A DNA stretch of 24,246 bases from contig JALQXE010000152.1 in the NCBI GenBank assembly GCA_023263235.1, positions 1-24,246 of the forward strand, written 5' to 3'. Source of the stretch: Sediminibacterium sp. GTDB taxonomy: Bacteria; Bacteroidota; Bacteroidia; Chitinophagales; Chitinophagaceae. The position numbers and the translations under genes are program-made. Every line of letters begins with the position of its first letter. Positions within the stretch are counted from its first letter, which is position 1. The notes under the pieces were generated by a model. It was not told the origin of the DNA. It worked only from the letters and a program-made list of their open reading frames with translations, and did not search any database. Below, piece after piece: positions 17,563-24,246 of the stretch.

Positions 17563-18864
17563 TTATGATTGAGTTGGTCCAGGATTGTTTCCTTGTTGCG
17601 GCCTGTTATTAGGTCTTGGACCATTATTATTGCGTGGTCCATTGTTGTTTCCATTATAAGGCCTTGGTCCATTATTTCTTGGACCATTGTTTGGACCACG
17701 ATTTTCTCTTGGGCCGTTGTTTCTTTCATTGCTATAATTACCTGGTCCTCTTTGTTGGTCTCTGCGGCGACGATCGTTTTTCTCTAAACTTCTTAAACTA
17801 ATTTGTCCTACCACATCAACAAATGATGGTTCTACTTCTTTTGGTTTTCCACTAGTCACTTCCACTGCTTGTAATTCATCTACCACAACACCTTGTTGGT
17901 TTAACTTCTTAATTTCAACAACACGATCAATGGTTAGTGGGTAATGCTTTGTATTATTTGGTAATGTGTACCACATTAAATTCTTGAAAATATCTTTCTT
18001 TATTAAGAAAGCCTGACCCATTGCAGTTTGTAAAGTATCTGCATAGTCGGGAAATCCTTGCAAAGCATCTAAATAAGTATCTAATTCAAAATTCAAACAA
18101 CATTTTAAACGTCCACATTGACCGCTTAATTTTGTTTGATTAATTGATAAATTTTGATAGCGTGCTGCTGTAGTATTCACACTTTTAAAATCATGTAACC
18201 AAGTGCTACAACATAATTCACGGCCACAACTTCCAATGCCACCCAATTTCGCCGCTTCTTGGCGAATACCAATTTGACGCATTTCTACTTTTAATTTAAA
18301 CTCACCTGCAAAAATGCGGATGAGTTCTCTAAAGTCAATACGGTCGTCGGCTGTATAAAAGAAAGTTGCTTTTTTACCATCGGCTTGTACTTCTACTTCA
18401 CTTAATTTCATTGCTAATTTAAGTTGTGTAGCATGTGTACGACTGCGTGCTAATATATCGGCCTCTCTGCTTTTGCTAATCTTAAATGTTTCGATTTCAC
18501 GATCTGCACTTGGTCTTAATATTTTTTTCATATCGGGATTAAATTCATCCATCCCTCTTTTCTTTAACTGCAATCTTACCAGCTCACCTGTAAGTGAAAC
18601 CTCGCCAACATCGAAACCGTTTACGCCTTCAACAGTAACATAGTCTCCTTTTTCAAATAAGTGTGAAGTTGAATTTCTGTAAAATTCTTTTCTACTACCT
18701 TGTTTAAAGCTTACTTCTACTACTTTACATTGACTGTCCAAATCGTCAATAGGTAGATCGCGTAACCAATCGTGTACGTTTAATCTGTTACAAGCACCTG
18801 AACTACAACCGCCGTTACTTTTGCAACCGCCCGGTTTCCCAGTTCCACATGATCCACATCCCAT
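17563..18864 (-). CDS. ricT: PSP1-domain protein RicT (YaaT homolog)
   Basis: The 433-aa protein contains the PSP1/RicT core with its paired cysteine motifs, GSCGRELCC (C213, C218, C219) and GQCGRLKCC (C250, C255, C256). In Bacillus, RicT works with RicA and RicF in an iron-sulfur complex that affects RNase Y-dependent RNA processing. The N-terminus adds a cysteine cluster (C3, C6, C14, C20, C25) that could bind metal or a cluster. The last 70 residues (364-433) form a disordered tail rich in Asn, Gly, Pro and Arg, with repeated NNGPR units. It follows holB on the same strand (68 bases), an arrangement also found in Bacillus. A TAATTTTG element on the minus strand (18952-18945), inside the end of holB, could give it its own promoter. 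Confidence 0.92.
   Translation of the reverse strand: MGCGSCGTGKPGGCKSNGGCSSGACNRLNVHDWLRDLPIDDLDSQCKVVEVSFKQGSRKEFYRNSTSHLFEKGDYVTVEGVNGFDVGEVSLTGELVRLQLKKRGMDEFNPDMKKILRPSADREIETFKISKSREADILARSRTHATQLKLAMKLSEVEVQADGKKATFFYTADDRIDFRELIRIFAGEFKLKVEMRQIGIRQEAAKLGGIGSCGRELCCSTWLHDFKSVNTTAARYQNLSINQTKLSGQCGRLKCCLNFELDTYLDALQGFPDYADTLQTAMGQAFLIKKDIFKNLMWYTLPNNTKHYPLTIDRVVEIKKLNQQGVVVDELQAVEVTSGKPKEVEPSFVDVVGQISLRSLEKNDRRRRDQQRGPGNYSNERNNGPRENRGPNNGPRNNGPRPYNGNNNGPRNNNGPRPNNRPQQGNNPGPTQS
17566..17775 (-). repeat. NGPR-rich low-complexity repeat encoding the RicT tail
   Basis: The segment encodes residues 364-433 of RicT. It begins with an arginine-rich patch (DRRRRDQQRG) and continues with five NGPR units separated by short N/G/P spacers. 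The DNA is a degenerate GGNCCATTGTTG-like repeat when read on the plus strand. Such a tail is expected to be disordered and positively charged, similar to RNA-binding RGG-type tails. Confidence 0.8.
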
Positions 18865-18868
18865 ATAT

Positions 18869-18882
18869 AGTTAGTTCTAACT
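18869..18882. promoter_or_regulatory. Palindrome just upstream of ricT
   Basis: AGTTAGTTCTAACT is a perfect 6-base inverted repeat around TT, located 5-18 bases before the ricT start codon. It could be an operator, or a small structure over the ribosome entry site. The spacer is too short for a stable hairpin, and no regulator is implied by the context. Confidence 0.2.
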
Positions 18883-18932
18883 GTTAATGAATAAAATACC
18901 TGCCTTTGCCTTCATTTTCACATATCTACCTG

Positions 18933-20129
18933 CTAGGCTTCTGTCAAAATTAAGGTTTTGTTCTGAATGATATGGTAGAACTTAATTCCCAAGGCCATAA
19001 ATAGCATTTTTGGGTTCGCATTACGCTCAATATGGTAAACTGCCTTGTCTAGTTCCTGTACAATGGCCTCCAATTGTCCCACGCCGGCTATTTTATTGAT
19101 TCTGAGTGCAAAATCCTTTAAAGCCGGGTCTAATGGGATATCGCTACCCAGTACTTTTATACGAATGCTTTGTTCCAATAAGTGGTTAAAATACTTTAAA
19201 AACTGTTTTTGAGGCTCTCTTCCCATTTTACTGGTTTCTTCCACCCATTTCATTTGTGCCAAGGGGCCGCCCTTGAGTATGGCATTTAGCCATTCTCTAA
19301 TTTGGGTAAGAAAATCGCCATCGCTATGTTGTAATAAATGAAGTGCTTCTCGATAATTCCCATCTGAAATAGCTGCTATTTGACCTGCTTTTTCGGGTTC
19401 AATATGTCCTTTTTGAATTAAGGCGGTTTCAATTTCCTGGGTAGTTAACCTAGGTACTTTAATAAATTGGCAACGACTTAAAATGGTTGGTAAAATTTGC
19501 TCCTCTGAATTGGCAACGAATAAAAAAATAGTATTCGCTGGGGGTTCTTCAATTAATTTTAATAATTTATTCCCCTCCTTGCCTAAATATTCAGGCATCC
19601 ACATCACTAGCACTTTGTAGGCACTTTCAAAGCTTTTAAAGGAAAGTTTTTTAATGATTTCATTACATTCGTCCGCACTAATATTACCTTGCTTATTTTC
19701 GGCTTTTATGGATTGCAACCAATCAAAAACATTGCCATAAGGGTAACCGTTTATAAATTCTCTCCACTCTTCAATAAAATTAGAGCTAATATTTTTTGCG
19801 CCTGGTTTTTCGATTATACTTGGAAATGAGAAATGCAAATCCGGATGCATTAATTGGCTCGCTCTGTGATAAGCAGGGAGCGTAGCAATTTCATCGGGGC
19901 TATATACTTTAGGTGAAGCGGGTTCGGCGGCACCAAATAAATTGGCACCCGCACTGTTATCACCATTAGGGATACTTACAATATACTGTGCAAAAGCAAC
20001 GGCAAGGGGAAGGGCACCAGAACCTTCGGGGCCAACAAAAAGAATGGCATGGCTTAATCGTTGGTGCTGCACCATATCGACAAGCTGTTGCTTTAGTTTT
20101 TCCTGACCTATTACCTCGCTTAATAACAT
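18933..20129 (-). CDS. holB: DNA polymerase III delta' subunit
   Basis: This 398-aa AAA+ protein is the clamp-loader delta' subunit. The N-terminus VIGQEKLKQQLVDMVQHQRLSHAILF is typical of the gamma/tau/delta' family. The P-loop position reads GPEGSGAL (33-40), lacking the lysine needed for ATP hydrolysis, as expected for delta', which acts as the rigid stator. LSRCQFIKVPRL is the family's SRC motif region. The zinc-binding cysteines seen in Escherichia coli delta' are absent. The start is the ATG at 20129. It precedes ricT on the same strand, and glutathione peroxidase lies 76 bases upstream. Confidence 0.93.
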   Translation of the reverse strand: MLLSEVIGQEKLKQQLVDMVQHQRLSHAILFVGPEGSGALPLAVAFAQYIVSIPNGDNSAGANLFGAAEPASPKVYSPDEIATLPAYHRASQLMHPDLHFSFPSIIEKPGAKNISSNFIEEWREFINGYPYGNVFDWLQSIKAENKQGNISADECNEIIKKLSFKSFESAYKVLVMWMPEYLGKEGNKLLKLIEEPPANTIFLFVANSEEQILPTILSRCQFIKVPRLTTQEIETALIQKGHIEPEKAGQIAAISDGNYREALHLLQHSDGDFLTQIREWLNAILKGGPLAQMKWVEETSKMGREPQKQFLKYFNHLLEQSIRIKVLGSDIPLDPALKDFALRINKIAGVGQLEAIVQELDKAVYHIERNANPKMLFMALGIKFYHIIQNKTLILTEA

Positions 20130-20205
20130 GAAGCGAAGATAAGCAAAAACCGCGGTGGGATTTTTGATGTGGAGAAAAGTATGCGCATCTTTTAAGGAAT
20201 GCTAC

Positions 20206-20730
20206 TTACTTAACGCGAGACAAAATTTCTTCGCTATCTGGTTTTACATTACTTGGAAAATAAGCAATCATTTTGCCATTCTCATCCAATAAGAATTTAT
20301 TAAAATTCCAAGATATGTTTGCGTCTAAAACGCCATTTTTTGATTTTTGCGTTAGCCATTGATAAATTGGAGCGATGCTAGCACCTTTTACATCAATTTT
20401 ATCGGCCAATGGAAAATTAACGCCGTAATTCTTTTTACAAAAACTTGCAATTTCCTCATTGCTTCCTGGCTCCTGCCCACCAAATTGATTACAAGGAAAT
20501 CCAATGATTACTAATTTATCCTTGTATTGCTCATACACTTTCTCTAGGCCCTCGTATTGAGGTGTATAGCCGCATTTGCTTGCAGTATTCACCACTAAAA
20601 TTTTCTTGCCTTTGAAGGAAGCAAAATCAATTTGTTTGCCATCAATGCCGGTTACCTTAAAGCTATGTATACTTTGGGCGTTGCTTAATAAGGAGATGGC
20701 AACAAAAAATAGGGTAGCTATATATTTCAT
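20206..20730 (-). CDS. Glutathione peroxidase-family protein, cysteine type, exported
   Basis: This peroxiredoxin-like enzyme (thiol peroxidase of the GPx fold) reduces hydroperoxides. The catalytic residues are all present: C53 in NTASKCGYTPQY (Cys, not selenocysteine), Q86 in NQFGGQEPGSN, and W141 and N142 in ISWNFNKFL. C98 in ASFCKK is a candidate resolving cysteine, which would make thioredoxin the likely reductant. The first 19 residues look like a cleavable signal peptide ending near SNAQ, so it probably acts in the periplasm. It is 174 aa with an ATG start at 20730. It lies 65 bases downstream of comF on the same strand, possibly in the same transcript. Confidence 0.93.
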   Translation of the reverse strand: MKYIATLFFVAISLLSNAQSIHSFKVTGIDGKQIDFASFKGKKILVVNTASKCGYTPQYEGLEKVYEQYKDKLVIIGFPCNQFGGQEPGSNEEIASFCKKNYGVNFPLADKIDVKGASIAPIYQWLTQKSKNGVLDANISWNFNKFLLDENGKMIAYFPSNVKPDSEEILSRVK

Positions 20731-20795
20731 AAAATTGTATTTATCAATAAATATAACAAGAATCGTTCAAATTGGTTTACTCAATGGAAGAGAAT

Positions 20796-21512
20796 TTATG
20801 AATGGTAGGTATATGCAGCAGTTGCTACACAAATACTTGCTGGCTGCGCCTGCAATAATATATGGCAGGCTGATTCAAGGGTAGCACCGGTTGTTATTAC
20901 ATCGTCAATGATTAATAGATGTTTGCTATGTAATGTCGGTACTTGTGTAAGTGAAAATAGGGCATTGTTTTCTTGGGCCCTTTGCAAACGATCCTTTTGT
21001 GTTTGTGTAACAGATTCTTTATTTTTTTGCAAACCAATAAAAATGGGTACCTGGAATCCACTTTCAACGATGGCTTCACAAATTATCATACTTTGGTTAA
21101 ACCCTCTTTTTTTCATTTTTCTTTTGCTAATGGGAATAGGAATTAAATAATCAATATGGCAATACTTATTGTTATTCATGAGTTCATGGGCAATAAGCCT
21201 ACCTAGCAAGTAGCCGGCTTTTTTATTTTGGCGGTATTTAAGTTCAATAATAATTTGCTGCACAATACTTTCCTTCGTATAAAATAGTATTGCAGTGGCA
21301 TGAGCAATATTAAAACGCCCCCAAAATATTTTTTCAACAGGATTCACCTGCATTGCTCCAAAATGTGTAAATGGCAATTGGGTTTCACAATCGTCACAAA
21401 TAATTTGTTCCTTGCGAAGCACATCCATGCCACATTGCAAACAAATATGTGGGTATAAAAGATGAAGAAAAGCTTGGAGATAGGAGCGTATGGTTTTTGT
21501 CCAATGCTTCAT
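20796..21512 (-). CDS. comF: ComF-family phosphoribosyltransferase-like protein
   Basis: This 238-aa protein has a ComF layout. There is an N-terminal four-cysteine zinc finger (C24, C27, C39, C42), the conserved PIPISKRKMKKRGFNQS (126-142), and a C-terminal PRPP-binding loop HLLIIDDVITTGATLES (198-214). In Bacillus, Haemophilus and Helicobacter, ComF proteins are needed for natural transformation. The biochemical role is not settled. The start codon at 21512 is one base after the radA stop codon, so the two are almost certainly co-transcribed and translationally coupled. Confidence 0.93.
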   Translation of the reverse strand: MKHWTKTIRSYLQAFLHLLYPHICLQCGMDVLRKEQIICDDCETQLPFTHFGAMQVNPVEKIFWGRFNIAHATAILFYTKESIVQQIIIELKYRQNKKAGYLLGRLIAHELMNNNKYCHIDYLIPIPISKRKMKKRGFNQSMIICEAIVESGFQVPIFIGLQKNKESVTQTQKDRLQRAQENNALFSLTQVPTLHSKHLLIIDDVITTGATLESACHILLQAQPASICVATAAYTYHS

Positions 21513-21513
21513 A

Positions 21514-22878
21514 CTAAAAGAATAGGCGATACGCTTCGTCTACTCTTTCTACCGGGATAATTTGAATACTATGTTTATTGGCCTCAATGCCCTTGCTATT
21601 AAAAGCAGAAATATAAATTTTTTCAAAACCTAATTTTTCAGCTTCTGCAATTCTTTGCTGAATTCTGTTTACTGCACGAATTTCTCCATTCAATCCCACT
21701 TCACCTGCAAAACAAATTCCTTGTGGCAAAGGAATATCTTCATAAGAAGACAATAATGACAATATAATGGCTAAATCCAATGAAGGATCTTCTATTTTTA
21801 AACCGCCTGCAATATTTACAAAAACGTCTTTCATACCAAATGCAAATCCTCCGCGTTTTTCGAGCACAGCTAATAATAATTGCAGTCTTCTTAAATCAAA
21901 TCCAGTAACCGTTCTTTGCGGTGTTCCATAAACGCTTGGTGTAACTAGGGCTTGCACTTCAATTAACAGTGGACGCATACCTTCCATAGAAGCTGCAATG
22001 GTGCTACCACTTAAAGACTCGTTTCTTTGTGCAATTAAAAAAGCCGAAGGGTTGGTTACCACTTTCATTCCTTCACCTGTCATTTCGTAAATACCTAATT
22101 CGCTGGTACTACCGAATCTGTTTTTTAAAGTACGTAACATTCTGTAGGCATAATGTCTATCTCCTTCAAATTGTAGAACGGTATCTACCATATGCTCTAA
22201 AATTTTTGGCCCTGCAATATTACCATCTTTAGTAATATGACCAATTAAAATTACAGGAACATTTGTTTCTTTGGCAAATTTTATCAATTCGGCGGTAGTT
22301 TCACGAATTTGAGAAATACTCCCAGCTGCTGATTCAATATAATCGGTATGCAGCGTTTGAATGGAATCGATGATTACGATTTCAGGTTGGATTTCCTCAA
22401 TTTGACGAAAAATATTTTGTGTTTTAGTTTCGGTAAGAATGTAACAATTGTCTCCGTTTGGCGTAATTCTCTCCGCACGCATTTTGATTTGTTTCTGGCT
22501 TTCTTCACCTGAAACATAAAGTGTTTTATAAGGTAATTTCAATGAAATTTGTAATAACAAAGTACTTTTCCCAATTCCTGGTTCACCTCCCAAAAGAATT
22601 AAAGATCCAGGTACAATTCCACCTCCTAAAACACGATTTAATTCGTTATCGCAAGTGTCCATTCTGATTTCAAGAGTAGAATCTATTTCTTTAATTTTAA
22701 GCGGTTTTGCAGCTTTTTTAACTTCAGAAGATGAAGGTTTCCAAGCTACTTTTTCTTCTTTTTGAATTATTTCTTCTACAATAGTATTCCATTCTTTGCA
22801 GGCATTGCATTGCCCTTGCCATTTGGAATATTGAGAGCCACAACTTTGACAAAAAAACGAGGTTTTAACTTTGGTCAT
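21514..22878 (-). CDS. radA: DNA repair/recombination protein RadA (Sms)
   Basis: RadA is a RecA-like helicase that extends recombination intermediates and assists homologous recombination, repair and transformation. The 454-aa protein has the N-terminal zinc finger (C10, C13, C24, C27), Walker A GGEPGIGKST (97-106) and Walker B VIIDSIQ (168-174). The RadA signature KNRFG is at 252-256. The C-terminal Lon-protease-like domain runs from about 280 to 454, with the GFAFGMKDVFVNIAGGLKIEDP and CFAGEVGLNGEIRAV regions. All motifs are intact. The ATG at 22878 is two bases after the stop of the upstream esterase-like gene, and comF follows directly, giving a tight three-gene operon. Confidence 0.97.
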   Translation of the reverse strand: MTKVKTSFFCQSCGSQYSKWQGQCNACKEWNTIVEEIIQKEEKVAWKPSSSEVKKAAKPLKIKEIDSTLEIRMDTCDNELNRVLGGGIVPGSLILLGGEPGIGKSTLLLQISLKLPYKTLYVSGEESQKQIKMRAERITPNGDNCYILTETKTQNIFRQIEEIQPEIVIIDSIQTLHTDYIESAAGSISQIRETTAELIKFAKETNVPVILIGHITKDGNIAGPKILEHMVDTVLQFEGDRHYAYRMLRTLKNRFGSTSELGIYEMTGEGMKVVTNPSAFLIAQRNESLSGSTIAASMEGMRPLLIEVQALVTPSVYGTPQRTVTGFDLRRLQLLLAVLEKRGGFAFGMKDVFVNIAGGLKIEDPSLDLAIILSLLSSYEDIPLPQGICFAGEVGLNGEIRAVNRIQQRIAEAEKLGFEKIYISAFNSKGIEANKHSIQIIPVERVDEAYRLFF

Positions 22879-22880
22879 AT

Positions 22881-24080
22881 TTATGGTTTTTGTTCCGGAG
22901 TTGGAGTTACTGGAGCAGTTTCTGTTGAAGCTGGAGCTTTTGCATTTTTCATTTTCTCCATTTTATCATAGATCATGTCTTGAGTAAGATTCCCAATTTC
23001 TTCTCTTTCATAAGCTGCTTGATAATATTTTCTAGCCTTTTGAAAATCTCCGGTATATTCATACATTAAAGCCAATTCATAATTGGCAAGCATGCTTTTT
23101 GGATATTGTTTTTCGGCTAAATTTGAGAGTTCTCCAAATTCATTAAATGCTTTATTCTTTATGATAGCTGCTTCAATTGCTTTGAAATCATTAAAACGAA
23201 TACGAGTTTTTAATGCTAATAATTTCTCAATCGTTTCGTATTTTTTTTTAAGATAATCAACATATCCTGAGGGCAATACAGCGATTTTTTCATTGTATTC
23301 ATTGACTGAAATTGGCTGATAAATCCCAAAAATATGATACAATGCATTTGGAATTGCATGTAACACGAGTGAATAATGAGATGCGTTCGAAAAGTTGTCA
23401 AAATGATAATATAGATTTGATTTTTTTAATTCAGCAACAGCAGCATCTAATTTGATTGTTTTTTCTTTAATTGAATTTATATCTCCTTGAGCTGTTGCAT
23501 GATAATAAAATATTTGTTGGTTTAACGCTGAAAATCTATCGGGAATTGTTTCTTCCATTCCATCAGGAAATTTTGGACTTAAGGAAATATAGGCGTTAAA
23601 AATAGGTTGATCTTTATATAAATAGAAATTTAGATATCCAGCGGTAACATCATGCCCAGCAATAATTTTAAAGGGAGCAATCCTGTAGCTTTTTTCTAAA
23701 AATGGCATTAATTCCTGACCGATAAATTCATAAAATAGTTCGCCTTTTGCATCTGGAAATCCTGTTTCTGGGTCAACACCGCAATCGGTGAAACGTTCGT
23801 CTTTTTGATTTTGAGAAATTCCTACAATGATTACTTCTGGGATATCATCCCAATATCCTCCATAACTTAATGCCCCGTGAAATGGATCAAATAAATAATC
23901 GCCATCTAATAATAGTAAAATTGGGTATTTTTTTGTTTTATTAGTGGCATACGATTCTGGTAATGAAATTCTGAACTCTCTATCTTCCTTTAATTTTTGA
24001 GAAAAAATTGTGTCTTTTGAAATTTGTGAAAATGCAATAACTGGAATAATAAAAATTAAAAAAAGCAATAATTTTCTCAT
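22881..24080 (-). CDS. Secreted esterase-fold (alpha/beta hydrolase) protein with TPR-like C-terminus
   Basis: The 399-aa protein starts with a signal peptide (about 1-19, cleavage near AFSQ). Residues 25-255 follow the esterase D/IroE-like alpha/beta-hydrolase fold: YPILLLLDGDYLF, EVIIVGI, an elbow strand FKIIAGHDVTAG, NAYISLSP, and a candidate catalytic histidine H235 in NASHYSLV. The elbow reads G-H-D144-V-T-A where active esterases have G-H-S-x-G-G, so the serine nucleophile is replaced by aspartate. Residues 330-365 look like one TPR pair (YELALMYEYTGDFQKARKYY), and the C-terminus is a Pro/Thr/Glu tail. The substrate is unknown. It is probably periplasmic or exported and lies just upstream of radA in the same operon. 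Confidence 0.85.
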   Translation of the reverse strand: MRKLLLFLIFIIPVIAFSQISKDTIFSQKLKEDREFRISLPESYATNKTKKYPILLLLDGDYLFDPFHGALSYGGYWDDIPEVIIVGISQNQKDERFTDCGVDPETGFPDAKGELFYEFIGQELMPFLEKSYRIAPFKIIAGHDVTAGYLNFYLYKDQPIFNAYISLSPKFPDGMEETIPDRFSALNQQIFYYHATAQGDINSIKEKTIKLDAAVAELKKSNLYYHFDNFSNASHYSLVLHAIPNALYHIFGIYQPISVNEYNEKIAVLPSGYVDYLKKKYETIEKLLALKTRIRFNDFKAIEAAIIKNKAFNEFGELSNLAEKQYPKSMLANYELALMYEYTGDFQKARKYYQAAYEREEIGNLTQDMIYDKMEKMKNAKAPASTETAPVTPTPEQKP

Positions 24081-24137
24081 CGTTTATTGAGTTTGTTGTT
24101 AATTTGAGGCCTATAAAAGGTAGAGCAATATAATAAT

Positions 24138-24246
24138 TTATTTGCTTTTATTCAATACTGGTAAAAGTAAAAATGAAAGTGCCCCTAAAATTACCAATAA
24201 AAACATTTGAGAAGTCCAAATTATCCATCCAAAAGCGCTACCCGCT
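24138..24246 (-). CDS. C-terminal end of a membrane protein, partial
   Basis: On the minus strand a frame open from the window edge encodes 35 residues ending at a TAA (24140-24138). They include AFGWIIWTSQMFLLVILGAL and then SFLLLPVLNKSK. The composition is that of a final transmembrane helix followed by a short positively charged tail, as at the end of MFS-type transporters. The family cannot be assigned from so little sequence. It is oriented with, and 57 bases upstream of, the esterase-like gene. Confidence 0.65.
   Translation of the reverse strand, partial: AGSAFGWIIWTSQMFLLVILGALSFLLLPVLNKSK

Noticed and set aside
17569..17801. Two plus-strand frames rich in Trp, Ile and His opposite the ricT 3' end.
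   Set aside because: They are complements of the repetitive NGPR-coding tract and show no independent gene features.
19993..20031. Missing P-loop lysine in HolB as evidence of a defective protein.
   Set aside because: Loss of a functional Walker A is normal for the delta' subunit, which does not hydrolyse ATP.

Overview
The window is AT-rich chromosomal DNA from a member of the Bacteroidota, probably the Chitinophagaceae or a close relative. The phylum call rests on three things. There is a GldH-type gliding lipoprotein. The promoter consensus TTTG-N19..21-TAnnTTTG occurs upstream of genes, with little Shine-Dalgarno signal. The RicT, MutL and YicC variants are also of the Bacteroidota kind. 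The family-level call is inference. I see no insertion sequences, phage genes, CRISPR arrays, tRNAs or rRNAs. The content is mostly conserved housekeeping genes, densely packed and with no intergenic stretch over 300 bases.

Layout. Bases 1-1235 hold the 3' two thirds of typA/bipA, convergent with obgE (minus). A TetR-family regulator (minus) is divergent from a PfkB-type sugar kinase (plus). A 282-base gap then leads to aspartate-semialdehyde dehydrogenase (asd, plus), convergent with NAD-dependent DNA ligase (ligA, minus). Divergent from ligA is an NrtR-like Nudix/winged-helix regulator. A plus-strand run follows: yicC, gldH, a histidine kinase and an OmpR-type response regulator, which are tightly coupled, then an arginase-fold protein overlapping a PBP4-type D-Ala-D-Ala carboxypeptidase. 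mutL (minus) and an M3 oligoendopeptidase (plus) are divergent. From 17.5 kb to the end everything is on the minus strand. In transcription order this is the tail of a membrane protein, a secreted esterase-like protein, radA, comF, glutathione peroxidase, holB and ricT.

Most interesting region. The gap between the sugar kinase and asd (4063-4220) holds, in order, a full-consensus promoter, a 14-codon ORF with four lysine codons, a bulged stem-loop and an intrinsic terminator. The terminator's 5' arm can instead pair with a heptamer just after the short ORF's stop codon. This is the layout expected of a lysine-sensing transcription attenuator for asd, whose product feeds lysine synthesis. A free-standing small RNA of about 120 nt is the main alternative.

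Other points. Three proteins keep their fold but have changed catalytic residues: the esterase (nucleophile Ser replaced by Asp), the arginase-fold protein (two of six metal ligands replaced) and MutL (endonuclease motifs replaced). The NrtR-like regulator has a broken Nudix box. RicT carries an Asn/Gly/Pro/Arg-rich tail. radA-comF and holB-ricT are functionally suggestive gene pairs.
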